A stretch of DNA of 5,703 nucleotides from assembly GCA_030748365.1 (NCBI GenBank), contig JASMME010000098.1, positions 1-5,703 of the forward strand, in the 5' to 3' direction. This DNA is from Lutibacter sp. (lineage in GTDB: Bacteria > Bacteroidota > Bacteroidia > Flavobacteriales > Flavobacteriaceae). The notes under the pieces were generated by a model. It was not told the DNA's origin, did not search any database, and saw nothing but the letters and a program-made list of their open reading frames with translations. This document shows positions 1 through 5,097 of this stretch, piece after piece (the first letter of the stretch is position 1; each line of letters opens with the position of its first letter). The translations under genes were made by a program, and so were the position numbers.

Positions 1-122
1 CAACTAAAACCATATACCATGAAACACGCCAAACATGTCAGGAACACAAACTAGCAAAACAAATCCTGAAGCCATACTTGAAAACAATAAATAAACGTCG
101 TGAACACACAACAGTTAAAACT
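1..122 (-). other. Leader region downstream of the trp attenuator; no supported gene
   Basis: Reading leftwards from the attenuator, these 122 bases would be the part of the mRNA leader transcribed only when the terminator is bypassed. I see no convincing gene start. A 23-codon minus-strand frame (4-75), hydrophobic with no recognisable family, and an ATG at 18-20 that runs off the edge are both possible but unsupported. On the plus strand one frame is open from the left edge to a stop at 165-167, but it would run through the terminator hairpin and resembles no known protein. The start codon of the regulated gene is therefore either at the extreme edge or outside the window. Confidence 0.4.
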
Positions 123-153
123 AAAAAGGACCTATCGTGCGATAAGTCCTTTT
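123..153 (-). terminator. Intrinsic terminator of the trp attenuator (hairpin 3:4)
   Basis: In minus-strand RNA the arm AAAAGGACUUAUC (153-141) pairs with GAUAGGUCCUUUU (136-124) across the loop GCAC. This gives 13 paired positions, 12 Watson-Crick and one U.G. It is followed by a U run at 127-123, then AG and UUUU. In plus-strand RNA the wobble position becomes a C.A mismatch and the T tract is shorter, so the structure is built for minus-strand transcription. It starts about 28 bases after the stop codon of the Trp-rich leader peptide, the usual place for an attenuator terminator. Its 5' arm can instead pair with the end of the leader peptide gene. Confidence 0.85.
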
Positions 154-208
154 GTGGTATACTGTAATGGATAACAGGGGTTACTTCTCGCTTTTTGTAA
201 AAAAGGAG
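140..208 (-). promoter_or_regulatory. trp attenuator: alternative hairpins 1:2 (pause) and 2:3 (antiterminator)
   Basis: Two alternative structures precede the terminator in minus-strand RNA. Segment 1, CUCCUUUUU (208-200, directly after the Trp codons), can pair with AAAAAGCGAG (196-187), with one bulged C and a UAC loop. Segment 2, CGAGAAGUAACC (190-179, covering the last sense codons and stop of the leader peptide), can pair with segment 3, GGACUUAUCG (149-140), in ten base pairs with one G.A mismatch and a two-base bulge. Segment 3 is also the 5' arm of the terminator. A ribosome stalled on the Trp codons would cover segment 1 and free segment 2 to block the terminator. A ribosome reaching the stop would cover segment 2 and let the terminator form. 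The pairings are read directly from the sequence; the mechanism is inferred by analogy with the enterobacterial trp leader. Confidence 0.75.
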
Positions 209-246
209 TTCCACCACCAGTCTGTATGTACTATGAATTTGTTCAT
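181..246 (-). CDS. trp operon leader peptide (21 aa, three tandem Trp)
   Basis: This short gene starts with ATG at 246-244 and ends with TAA at 183-181. The peptide begins MNKFIVHTDWWW and continues NSFFTKSEK. The Trp codons UGG-UGG-UGG are residues 10-12 (219-211). Trp is rare in proteins, so three in a row in a 21-residue frame directly behind a consensus promoter and ahead of an intrinsic terminator is the hallmark of a tryptophan attenuation leader. The peptide itself probably has no function. Its translation would sense charged tRNA-Trp, because stalling at residues 10-12 selects the antiterminator hairpin. The start lies only 11 bases from the -7 box, so the 5' untranslated region is very short, and there is no clear Shine-Dalgarno sequence. 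The regulated gene, expected to be a trp biosynthesis gene such as trpE, lies beyond the left edge, so this assignment is inferred. A tryptophan transporter or tryptophanyl-tRNA synthetase gene is the main alternative. Confidence 0.85.
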   Translation of the reverse strand: MNKFIVHTDWWWNSFFTKSEK

Positions 247-256
247 CTCTGTTCGA

Positions 257-287
257 CAAATTTAACACAGATTTTTAACTGTGCAAA
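257..287 (-). promoter_or_regulatory. Promoter of the trp leader (Bacteroidota type)
   Basis: On the minus strand TTTG (287-284) is followed by a 19-base spacer and TAAATTTG (264-257). This matches the Bacteroidota primary sigma factor consensus TTTG-N19-TAnnTTTG at every defined position. Transcription should start a few bases before the leader peptide ATG at 246. It is the best promoter match in the window. Confidence 0.8.
266..283. repeat. Dyad CACAG-N8-CTGTG inside the promoter spacer (possible operator)
   Basis: A perfect 5-bp inverted repeat with an 8-base A/T-only centre lies exactly between the -33 and -7 boxes of the trp leader promoter. A repressor bound there would block RNA polymerase. 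The position is suggestive, but the arms are short and no regulator is encoded in the window, so the operator role is inference. Confidence 0.4.
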
Positions 288-319
288 TTATCAGGGAAAG
301 ATTTAGTAATTCATTTTTG

Positions 320-345
320 AAAAAGGGCAAGATTGAAAGATTCCC
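320..345 (-). terminator. Possible weak terminator of trxB
   Basis: About 40 bases after the trxB stop, minus-strand RNA contains GGGAA (345-341) that can pair with UUGCCC (330-325) with one bulged G, followed by UUUUU (324-320). The stem is short, so this is a weak candidate. It lies before the trp leader promoter, where a transcription boundary would be expected. Confidence 0.3.
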
Positions 346-385
346 ATAAAAAACCTTCCCGAATTACGTATTTCACATTCTCATC

Positions 386-1333
386 TTAGTGCAAAGAGCC
401 CAAGTATCGTTCGGCATCCAGGGCAGCCATACAGCCAGTACCTGCAGCCGTCACTGCCTGTCTGTATTCTTTATCCTGCACATCACCGGCCGCAAAAACC
501 CCGGGAAGATTGGTCTTGGTGGTTTTTCCTTGGGTAATCAGATACCCTGTATCGTCCATATCCAACACCCCCTTAAAGAGGTCGGTATTGGGCTGGTGAC
601 CAATGGCGACAAACACACCAGTAACAGCTATTTGTTGCTTTTCTCCGGTGGTATTGTTGAACACACGCACCCCTTCTACTACCTGATCGCCCAATACTTC
701 TTCGAGCTCAGTATTGAACAACACCTCAATATTGGAAGTGTGGTCGACCCGGTGTTGCATGGCCTTGGAAGCCCTCATATAATCCTTTCTAACCAACATG
801 GTTACTTTGTTGCAAATATTGGCCAGGTAAGTCGCTTCTTCGGCCGCTGTATCACCCGCCCCTATGACAACCACATCCTGTCCCTTATAGAAGAAACCAT
901 CACAGGTCGCACAGGCAGAAACGCCCCCGCCAATTAGCCGCTGTTCGCTTTCCAATCCAAGGTATTTTGCCGTGGCGCCTGTAGCGATGATGACGGTGGT
1001 TGCTTCAAGGGTTTTTGCGCCGTCTATAGACACCCGGTGCAGCCCCCCTACCTCATGGCTAAGCGATACCTCGGTGGCCAACCCAAAACGAACCTCAGTC
1101 CCAAAGCGCTCTGCCTGGGCCTTCAAATCCTCCATCATGGCAGTGCCATCAGTGCCCTTGGGATAACCGGGAAAATTGTCTACCTCAGTAGTAGTGGTTA
1201 GCTGACCGCCCATTTGCATACCTGTGTACATCACTGGCTTCAGATCTGCCCTGGCAGCATAAATGGCTGCGGTATAGCCCGCCGGTCCGGAACCGATGAT
1301 TAGGCATTTAATTTTTTCAATCTCTTCAGACAT
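386..1333 (-). CDS. trxB: Thioredoxin-disulfide reductase
   Basis: This cytosolic FAD enzyme uses NADPH to reduce thioredoxin, which supplies electrons to ribonucleotide reductase, methionine sulfoxide reductase and peroxidases. The 315-residue length is normal for the low-molecular-weight bacterial type. Visible motifs, in order: the FAD-binding GSGPAG (14-19), the GGQLTTTTEVDNFPG segment (42-56), the ATG motif (117-119), the redox-active CATC (141-144) followed by DG, the second nucleotide-binding motif GAGDTA (158-163), the segment VRKDYMRASKAM in the position of the NADPH-phosphate-binding HRRxxxR motif, and the C-terminal FAD motif AAGDVQDKEYRQAVTAAGTG. Having VRK instead of HRR looks usual for this phylum (from memory) and keeps basic residues. 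The ATG at 1333 gives a standard N-terminus, with an A-rich leader rather than a Shine-Dalgarno sequence. It is co-directional with manA but separated by 188 bases, so it is probably transcribed on its own. Confidence 0.97.
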   Translation of the reverse strand: MSEEIEKIKCLIIGSGPAGYTAAIYAARADLKPVMYTGMQMGGQLTTTTEVDNFPGYPKGTDGTAMMEDLKAQAERFGTEVRFGLATEVSLSHEVGGLHRVSIDGAKTLEATTVIIATGATAKYLGLESEQRLIGGGVSACATCDGFFYKGQDVVVIGAGDTAAEEATYLANICNKVTMLVRKDYMRASKAMQHRVDHTSNIEVLFNTELEEVLGDQVVEGVRVFNNTTGEKQQIAVTGVFVAIGHQPNTDLFKGVLDMDDTGYLITQGKTTKTNLPGVFAAGDVQDKEYRQAVTAAGTGCMAALDAERYLGSLH

Positions 1334-1354
1334 AATTGTATCTTTATTTTGCCG

Positions 1355-1362
1355 CTAATTTA
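1355..1362 (-). promoter_or_regulatory. Candidate -7 box of the trxB promoter
   Basis: TAAATTAG on the minus strand matches TAnnTTTG at five of the six defined positions. Its last base is 22 bases from the first base of the trxB start codon, the same spacing as for the udk -7 box. No clear TTTG lies at the expected -33 position (TTTT at a 17-base spacer is the nearest), so this is tentative. Confidence 0.35.
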
Positions 1363-1470
1363 TAGGAATTCACCAGAAGAAAACAGCATTGTTTATAATT
1401 TTTAATAATGGAAGTATAAGGGTTTGTAATGGCCTGATTTCTCCACTTTTTAATAGCTAGGTATTCTGTA

Positions 1471-1496
1471 ATAAGAAAAGCCCTTTGCTTAAAGGA
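1471..1496 (-). terminator. Probable intrinsic terminator of manA
   Basis: On the minus strand UCCUUU (1496-1491), loop AAGC, then AAAGGG (1486-1481) forms five Watson-Crick pairs plus one U.G pair. It is followed by the U-rich CUUUUCUUAU (1480-1471). It begins about 25 bases after the manA stop codon. The stem is short, so strength is uncertain, but position and U tract fit. Confidence 0.45.
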
Positions 1497-1521
1497 TCGG
1501 TAGCTTTGAAAAATCAAATAC

Positions 1522-2493
1522 TCACAAAGAAACCTCCAGGATTACTGCCTCCGTACTTTGTAAGCTAACCCGGTCAATAGAAGCGGGTAACAGGAGGGTT
1601 TCACCGAGTTTTAGGTGATAGACCTGATCCTTGTAAATAAGGTCGAGACTACCTTCCACACATATATAGATAACAAATGAATCGAGGGATGAGTAGTCTC
1701 TGTCAAGCGGCCCCGTCAGTGGCAGGATGGCAGTCCTGAAATAGGGTGAATAAACCAGTTTAGAGGCAGTATTCGGCGTCTTATCATAAGACGTCTTATA
1801 GTGTTCCGCGGGTGTAAAATCAATCGCGTCGAGGGCCAGCTCAGTATGGAGTGCCCTTTTATTGCCAGTAGTGATATCTACCCGGTCGTAATCATAGATT
1901 CGGTAAGTGACATTGGAGGTTTGCTGAATTTCAGCCAACAACACACCCGCTCCAATCGCATGTACCCGGCCTGTGGGAATGTAATAAGTGTCTCCTTTGG
2001 AAACGTTTTCTGTATTCAACAGATCGGTGACTGTCCCATCTTCTAGGTGTTGGATATACTGATCCCTGGTAACCACTTGGTTAAAACCGACAATCAATTC
2101 AGCACCGGGATCAGCCTGCATTACATACCACATCTCATTTTTCCCAAAGGAGTCGTGCCGTTTGCGGGCCAGTTCATCATCGGGGTGCACCTGTATTGAC
2201 AAGGGCTTTGCCGCATCGATAAACTTGATGAGTAGGGGGAAGTCATCACCAAATTGTTGGTAGGCATTTTTCCCGACGAAGTCTACAGTATAGGATTGTA
2301 TCAGCGCTTTGAGGCTATGGCCTGCCAAGGCCCCTTCAGCAACCACTGTTTCATTTCCTTCCACATCGGATATCTCCCAGGATTCCCCTATAGAAGCTTC
2401 CTGACAGTCCTTGTTCAATTCACTTGAAAGCTTATTACCTCCCCATATTCTATAGTGATAGCGGGGTTGAAATTTAAGCGGGTATAATTCCAT
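1522..2493 (-). CDS. manA: Mannose-6-phosphate isomerase, type I (zinc-dependent)
   Basis: The enzyme interconverts fructose 6-phosphate and mannose 6-phosphate in the cytosol, linking glycolysis to GDP-mannose and polysaccharide synthesis or to mannose catabolism. At 323 residues it is the short form, like the Bacillus ManA proteins. It has the type I N-terminus (PRYHYRIWGG, 10-19, and GESWEIS, 36-42). The zinc ligands can be placed as Gln101 and His103 in SIQVHPDD, Glu120 in KNEMWY and His178 in PTGRVHAIG. The catalytic Arg is Arg198 in QQTSNVTYRIYDYDR. The C-terminal part (about 265-323) is a small cupin-like beta domain (EGSLDLIY, GETLLLPAS). The ATG at 2493 places the family motifs at their normal distance from the N-terminus. 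The gene diverges from udk across a 237-base spacer. A separate palindromic cluster lies inside it at 1777-1799. Confidence 0.95.
   Translation of the reverse strand: MELYPLKFQPRYHYRIWGGNKLSSELNKDCQEASIGESWEISDVEGNETVVAEGALAGHSLKALIQSYTVDFVGKNAYQQFGDDFPLLIKFIDAAKPLSIQVHPDDELARKRHDSFGKNEMWYVMQADPGAELIVGFNQVVTRDQYIQHLEDGTVTDLLNTENVSKGDTYYIPTGRVHAIGAGVLLAEIQQTSNVTYRIYDYDRVDITTGNKRALHTELALDAIDFTPAEHYKTSYDKTPNTASKLVYSPYFRTAILPLTGPLDRDYSSLDSFVIYICVEGSLDLIYKDQVYHLKLGETLLLPASIDRVSLQSTEAVILEVSL
1777..1799. repeat. Overlapping palindromes within manA
   Basis: Three alternating half-sites are visible: CGTCTTAT (1777-1784), its reverse complement ATAAGACG (1786-1793), and CGTCTTAT again (1792-1799). They give a 17-base inverted repeat with a one-base centre and a perfect 14-base palindrome, ATAAGACGTCTTAT (1786-1799). 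In the protein this encodes the near-repeat YKTSYDKT. It is seen directly, and no function is known. Confidence 0.6.
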
Positions 2494-2516
2494 AGATAAG
2501 ATAACTTGGTTCTACC

Positions 2517-2547
2517 TTGTAAACTTACAAATAATTACAAATTACAG
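2517..2547. repeat. TTACAA/TTGTAA repeat cluster upstream of manA
   Basis: TTGTAA (2517-2522) and TTACAA (2525-2530) form a 14-base inverted repeat with a 2-base centre. Another TTACAA (2535-2540) follows at a 10-base period, then TTACAG (2542-2547). The cluster begins 24 bases before the manA start and overlaps a weak minus-strand -7 candidate, TAAGTTTA (2527-2520). It could be an operator or simply AT-rich promoter DNA. Confidence 0.35.
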
Positions 2548-2680
2548 GTACTAAATAATCATCTTATTCGGACGGTTATTTGATTGACCAACGACGCTGA
2601 AAAATTGCCTAACAAACAGGAAACTTCTTATTGATGAGGGCGTATAAGTAAAAAAATGGTAAAAAATAACCCCGATCAGC

Positions 2681-2709
2681 TTTCCGAAACCCGAGAATGA
2701 TTAAATTTG
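2681..2709 (+). promoter_or_regulatory. Promoter of udk (Bacteroidota type)
   Basis: TAAATTTG (2702-2709) matches the -7 consensus TAnnTTTG exactly and is the same octamer as in the trp leader promoter. A weak -33 match, TTTC (2681-2684), lies 17 bases upstream. The expected transcript start is around 2715, about 16 bases before the udk ATG. The box covers the in-frame TTG at 2707, which argues against that codon being the start. Confidence 0.6.
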
Positions 2710-2730
2710 TATTGGTTAAAAAGACTTTCT

Positions 2731-3336
2731 ATGTTGATCATCGGAATTGCAGGCGGTACCGGAAGTGGTAAAACCACCGTTGTCAATCAGCTATTACACG
2801 AACTTCCAAACGAGGAGGTTTGTGTGATTTCACAAGACTCCTACTACAAAAAAACAGACGGACTTTCCTATAAGGAACGTAGTCAAATAAACTTTGACCA
2901 CCCAAATGCCATCGATTTTGACTTGCTGGTAGCACACCTGACCGAACTCAAAAAGGGGCAGGTTGTCGAACAACCAGTCTATTCTTTTGTCACACACAAC
3001 CGGGTAGAAGATACCCTGAAAACACATCCTAGAAAAGTACTGATTGTGGAAGGCATCCTGATCTTTAACAACCAATCACTGCGGAACCTGTTCGATATCA
3101 AAGTGTTTGTACATGCAGACGCAGACGAACGTCTGATACGACGTATCAGACGAGACATCGAGGAACGCGGCCGGGATGTGAACGAGGTCCTGGAAAGGTA
3201 CCAAAAGACACTTAAGCCTATGCACCAGCAATTTATTGAACCCACAAAGAATTACGCAGACATCATCATACCCAACGATCGTTACAACAACGTGGCTGTG
3301 GATATTGTCAGGGCGGTTATTTGTGAGAAACTCTAA
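2731..3336 (+). CDS. udk: Uridine kinase (uridine/cytidine kinase)
   Basis: The enzyme phosphorylates uridine and cytidine to UMP and CMP in pyrimidine salvage, in the cytosol. The 201-residue product shows the P-loop GGTGSGKT (8-15), QDSYYK with Asp36, NFDHPNAIDFDLL (54-66), the nucleoside-binding segment QPVYSFVTHNR (81-91), VEGILIF (106-112) and the Arg-rich lid RRIRRDIEERGRD (137-149), all typical of the family. The frame is open upstream to a TTG at 2707, but the ATG at 2731 is chosen. It puts the first beta strand (LIIGIAGG) at the N-terminus as in other uridine kinases, and the TTG lies inside the predicted -7 box. The next gene starts 3 bases after the stop, so the two are almost certainly co-transcribed and translationally coupled. 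A striking palindrome lies in the lid-coding region. Confidence 0.95.
   Translation: MLIIGIAGGTGSGKTTVVNQLLHELPNEEVCVISQDSYYKKTDGLSYKERSQINFDHPNAIDFDLLVAHLTELKKGQVVEQPVYSFVTHNRVEDTLKTHPRKVLIVEGILIFNNQSLRNLFDIKVFVHADADERLIRRIRRDIEERGRDVNEVLERYQKTLKPMHQQFIEPTKNYADIIIPNDRYNNVAVDIVRAVICEKL
3122..3152. repeat. 11-bp-arm perfect inverted repeat within udk
   Basis: CGTCTGATACG (3130-3140), one central A (3141) and the exact reverse complement CGTATCAGACG (3142-3152) make a 23-base palindrome. A further CAGACG (3122-3127) upstream also pairs with CGTCTG (3130-3135), giving three alternating half-sites. The palindrome encodes RLIRRIRR, codons 134-141, using the codons ATA and AGA. It could form an mRNA hairpin of about 10 bp with a 3-base loop. 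Confidence 0.7.
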
Positions 3337-3339
3337 GTA

Positions 3340-3657
3340 ATGACCTTTAAGCAATTAAAAAACAAGCCCCTGATCAAACTGATGACAAATCGCTATATGG
3401 TCACGCTTGTATTTTTTATTGTTTGGATGACTTTTTTTGACGAAAACTCCTGGTTAACCCAACTAAAATTCAACAAGGAGATTGACAAACTCGAACGGGA
3501 AAAAGACTATTATAAATCTCAGATCGAACAGGACAAAGCACTGATAGAGAAATTAAATGACCAGGAAGCACTCGAAACTTTTGCCCGGGAAAAATACCAT
3601 ATGAAAAAAGAACATGAAGCGGTTTTTATCATTGCGTATGACTCCTTGGAAAAATAA
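3340..3657 (+). CDS. FtsB/DivIC-family septum formation protein
   Basis: This small single-pass membrane protein of the bacterial divisome is expected to act with FtsL- and FtsQ/DivIB-type partners at the septum. The 105 residues show a basic cytoplasmic N-terminus (K4, K7, K9, K13, R18), one membrane segment at about 20-33 (MVTLVFFIVWMTFF), a charged coiled coil at about 40-73 (LKFNKEIDKLEREKDYYK onward), and the conserved end of the family, LETFAREKYHMKKEHEAVFII (78-98). This is the FtsB/DivIC architecture; the sequence alone does not decide between the two names, so no symbol is given. The start at 3340 follows the udk stop by 3 bases, indicating coupling. A 78-base spacer with small hairpins separates it from mutA. 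Co-transcription of a division gene with nucleotide salvage and methylmalonyl-CoA mutase is, from memory, common in Flavobacteriaceae. Confidence 0.88.
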   Translation: MTFKQLKNKPLIKLMTNRYMVTLVFFIVWMTFFDENSWLTQLKFNKEIDKLEREKDYYKSQIEQDKALIEKLNDQEALETFAREKYHMKKEHEAVFIIAYDSLEK

Positions 3658-3715
3658 GGACTCAGCGGTCCTGATACCAGGAAAGAGAAAACCCTGTTGT
3701 AAAAAAATATTTTTA
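3657..3715 (+). promoter_or_regulatory. Spacer before mutA: alternative small hairpins and possible -7 box
   Basis: GTCCT (3668-3672) can pair with the upstream AGGAC (3657-3661). The overlapping TCCTG (3669-3673) can instead pair with the downstream CAGGA (3678-3682), loop ATAC. The two 5-bp hairpins exclude each other. Further on, TAAAAA (3700-3705) and TTTTTA (3710-3715) form an A/T stem. TATTTTTA (3708-3715) resembles a -7 box 21 bases before the mutA start, but no -33 TTTG is correctly spaced. No U tract follows the GC-containing hairpins, so a terminator is not supported. Confidence 0.25.
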
Positions 3716-3735
3716 ATCGTTATCTCCTAATAGCC

Positions 3736-5097
3736 GTGAGCAACCCTAGTTTATTGACAAACGATTTTGAACCTTGTTCAGCCAAAGCCTGGAAACAAAA
3801 GATTCAATTTGACCTAAAAGGAGCTGATTATAACAGTACCCTCCTGACAGCAACTGATGAAGGCATTACAATTAAACCCTTTTATCATTCAGACACCTTT
3901 GAAAAAGTAGAAGTCCCTCCGACAAAAAGTGGTGTTGCCATTTGTGAACAGATACGCATCACAAACGAAACAACCGCCCAAAAAAGGGCGCTAAATGCCC
4001 TTGAAAAAGGGGCAGATGCCCTAAAGTTTATAGCAACCGCTCCCTTTGACATCGAAACGCTCTTTAAGGGGCTATTGGGCAAAGGGGTTCCCTTTCACCT
4101 ACAATTGACCTTCCTTTCAGAAACATTTGTAGAGGAACTGCAAAACTTGCTACGAGACGAACAGGTCTTTTACAACCTCGATGTGGTGGGAAACCTAGTA
4201 AAAAGCGGGAACTGGTTTCAGTCAATGCGTGGGGATTTCAAGATACTTGAAGGCTGTCTTCAAAGAGCCCCGTCCGGGCATCTCCTTTCGGTTAACAGTG
4301 ACCTCTATCAAAATGCTGGAGCCAATACGGTGCAACAAGTCGCCTATGCCCTGGCCCATGCAAACGAATACCTGACAAGGTTCGGCAGCGAAGTAGCCGC
4401 CAGAATTCAGTTTAATGTGGCTATGGGCAGCCATTATTTCTTTGAAATAGCAAAACTTAGGGCCTTGCGTTATCTGTATAATCTTGTCTTAACAAGCTAC
4501 CATACAGAGACAGACGTCCCCATTTTTGCCAGCCCCAGTTTGCGCAATAAAACCTTGTATGACTACAACGTAAATATGCTGAGAAGCACTACCGAAAGTA
4601 TGAGTGCCCTGTTGGGAGGGGCCAATACGGTTGCCAACAGCCCCTACGACATACTCTTTCACGAGGAAAACGAGTTTGGCCAGCGAATTTCAAGGAATCA
4701 ATTGCTAATCCTCAAGGAAGAAAGTTATTTCAAGAATGCACAGGAAATTAGTAGGAATGCCTATTATATTGAATCCATTACCAAGCAAATTGCAGAAAAA
4801 GCACTGGCTATTTTCAAGGACATTGAAAAAAGTGGGGGCTTCCTCCAACAATTACACACAGGAACCATCCAACGAAAAATTGCGGAGAATGCCCAAAAAG
4901 AACAGACGCGTTTTGAGGCCAATGAGCAAATCCTGGTGGGAACAAACAAATACATCCGTGCAGATGAGCGTATGAAAGGTGCTTTGGAAAAAAATCCGTT
5001 TTTACCAAGAAACCCAAAAAAAACCCTGATCGCGCCCATCTTGCCCAAACGATTGTCGGAAACACGGGAACAAAAAAGAATCAAGGATGAAGCGTAA
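3736..5097 (+). CDS. mutA: Methylmalonyl-CoA mutase small (beta) subunit
   Basis: This is the non-catalytic partner of the heterodimeric adenosylcobalamin-dependent mutase that interconverts succinyl-CoA and (R)-methylmalonyl-CoA in propionate metabolism. The 453 residues contain the N-terminal family segment [15 protein letters not shown] (19-33), a TIM-barrel-like middle, and the mutase signature [24 protein letters not shown] (275-298) followed by [21 protein letters not shown]. The C-terminal B12-binding domain is absent: no DxHxxG motif is seen and the protein ends in a charged tail. The Propionibacterium small subunit is about 638 residues; the short form appears normal for Flavobacteriia (from memory). 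The start is GTG at 3736; no ATG fits between it and the upstream in-frame stop at 3700-3702. The last 11 bases overlap mutB in another frame, so the two subunits are translationally coupled. Confidence 0.95.
   Translation: MSNPSLLTNDFEPCSAKAWKQKIQFDLKGADYNSTLLTATDEGITIKPFYHSDTFEKVEVPPTKSGVAICEQIRITNETTAQKRALNALEKGADALKFIATAPFDIETLFKGLLGKGVPFHLQLTFLSETFVEELQNLLRDEQVFYNLDVVGNLVKSGNWFQSMRGDFKILEGCLQRAPSGHLLSVNSDLYQNAGANTVQQVAYALAHANEYLTRFGSEVAARIQFNVAMGSHYFFEIAKLRALRYLYNLVLTSYHTETDVPIFASPSLRNKTLYDYNVNMLRSTTESMSALLGGANTVANSPYDILFHEENEFGQRISRNQLLILKEESYFKNAQEISRNAYYIESITKQIAEKALAIFKDIEKSGGFLQQLHTGTIQRKIAENAQKEQTRFEANEQILVGTNKYIRADERMKGALEKNPFLPRNPKKTLIAPILPKRLSETREQKRIKDEA
3975..4014 (+). repeat. 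Tandem, mutually exclusive hairpins inside mutA
   Basis: CGCCC (3975-3979), A6, GGGCG (3986-3990) forms a perfect 5-bp stem. Six bases further on, TGCCCTT (3996-4002) pairs with AGGGGCA (4008-4014), including one G.U. The middle segments AAGGGC (3984-3989) and GCCCTT (3997-4002) are also perfectly complementary, so a third pairing competes with both. The segment encodes the alanine-rich [17 protein letters not shown]. The pairings are seen directly; any role is unproven. Confidence 0.45.

Noticed and set aside
124..153. The hairpin as a plus-strand terminator for a gene to the left
   Set aside because: In plus-strand RNA the stem has a C.A mismatch and is followed only by UUUUG. The minus-strand version is fully paired, has the longer U tract and follows the leader peptide.
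3..167. A plus-strand frame open from the left edge that could be the end of another gene
   Set aside because: About 54 codons without a stop is not rare in AT-rich DNA. It would read through the attenuator terminator and leader, and it shows no recognisable motif.
251..260. GTTCGACAAA as a tRNA T-loop remnant
   Set aside because: No acceptor, D or anticodon stem can be built around it, and the sequence is explained by the trp leader promoter.
38..268. A 76-codon minus-strand open frame over the trp leader region
   Set aside because: It lies in a different frame from the Trp-rich leader peptide, runs through the terminator hairpin, starts at the promoter, and resembles no protein family.
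389..1166. Plus-strand open frames opposite trxB
   Set aside because: They are antisense shadows of a well-supported thioredoxin reductase gene, with no family features of their own.
3975..3990. The A6 run followed by a hairpin in mutA as a programmed frameshift site
   Set aside because: In the reading frame the run does not form a proper slippery heptamer (CAA-AAA-AGG), and the downstream mutA frame is intact and required for the family signature.
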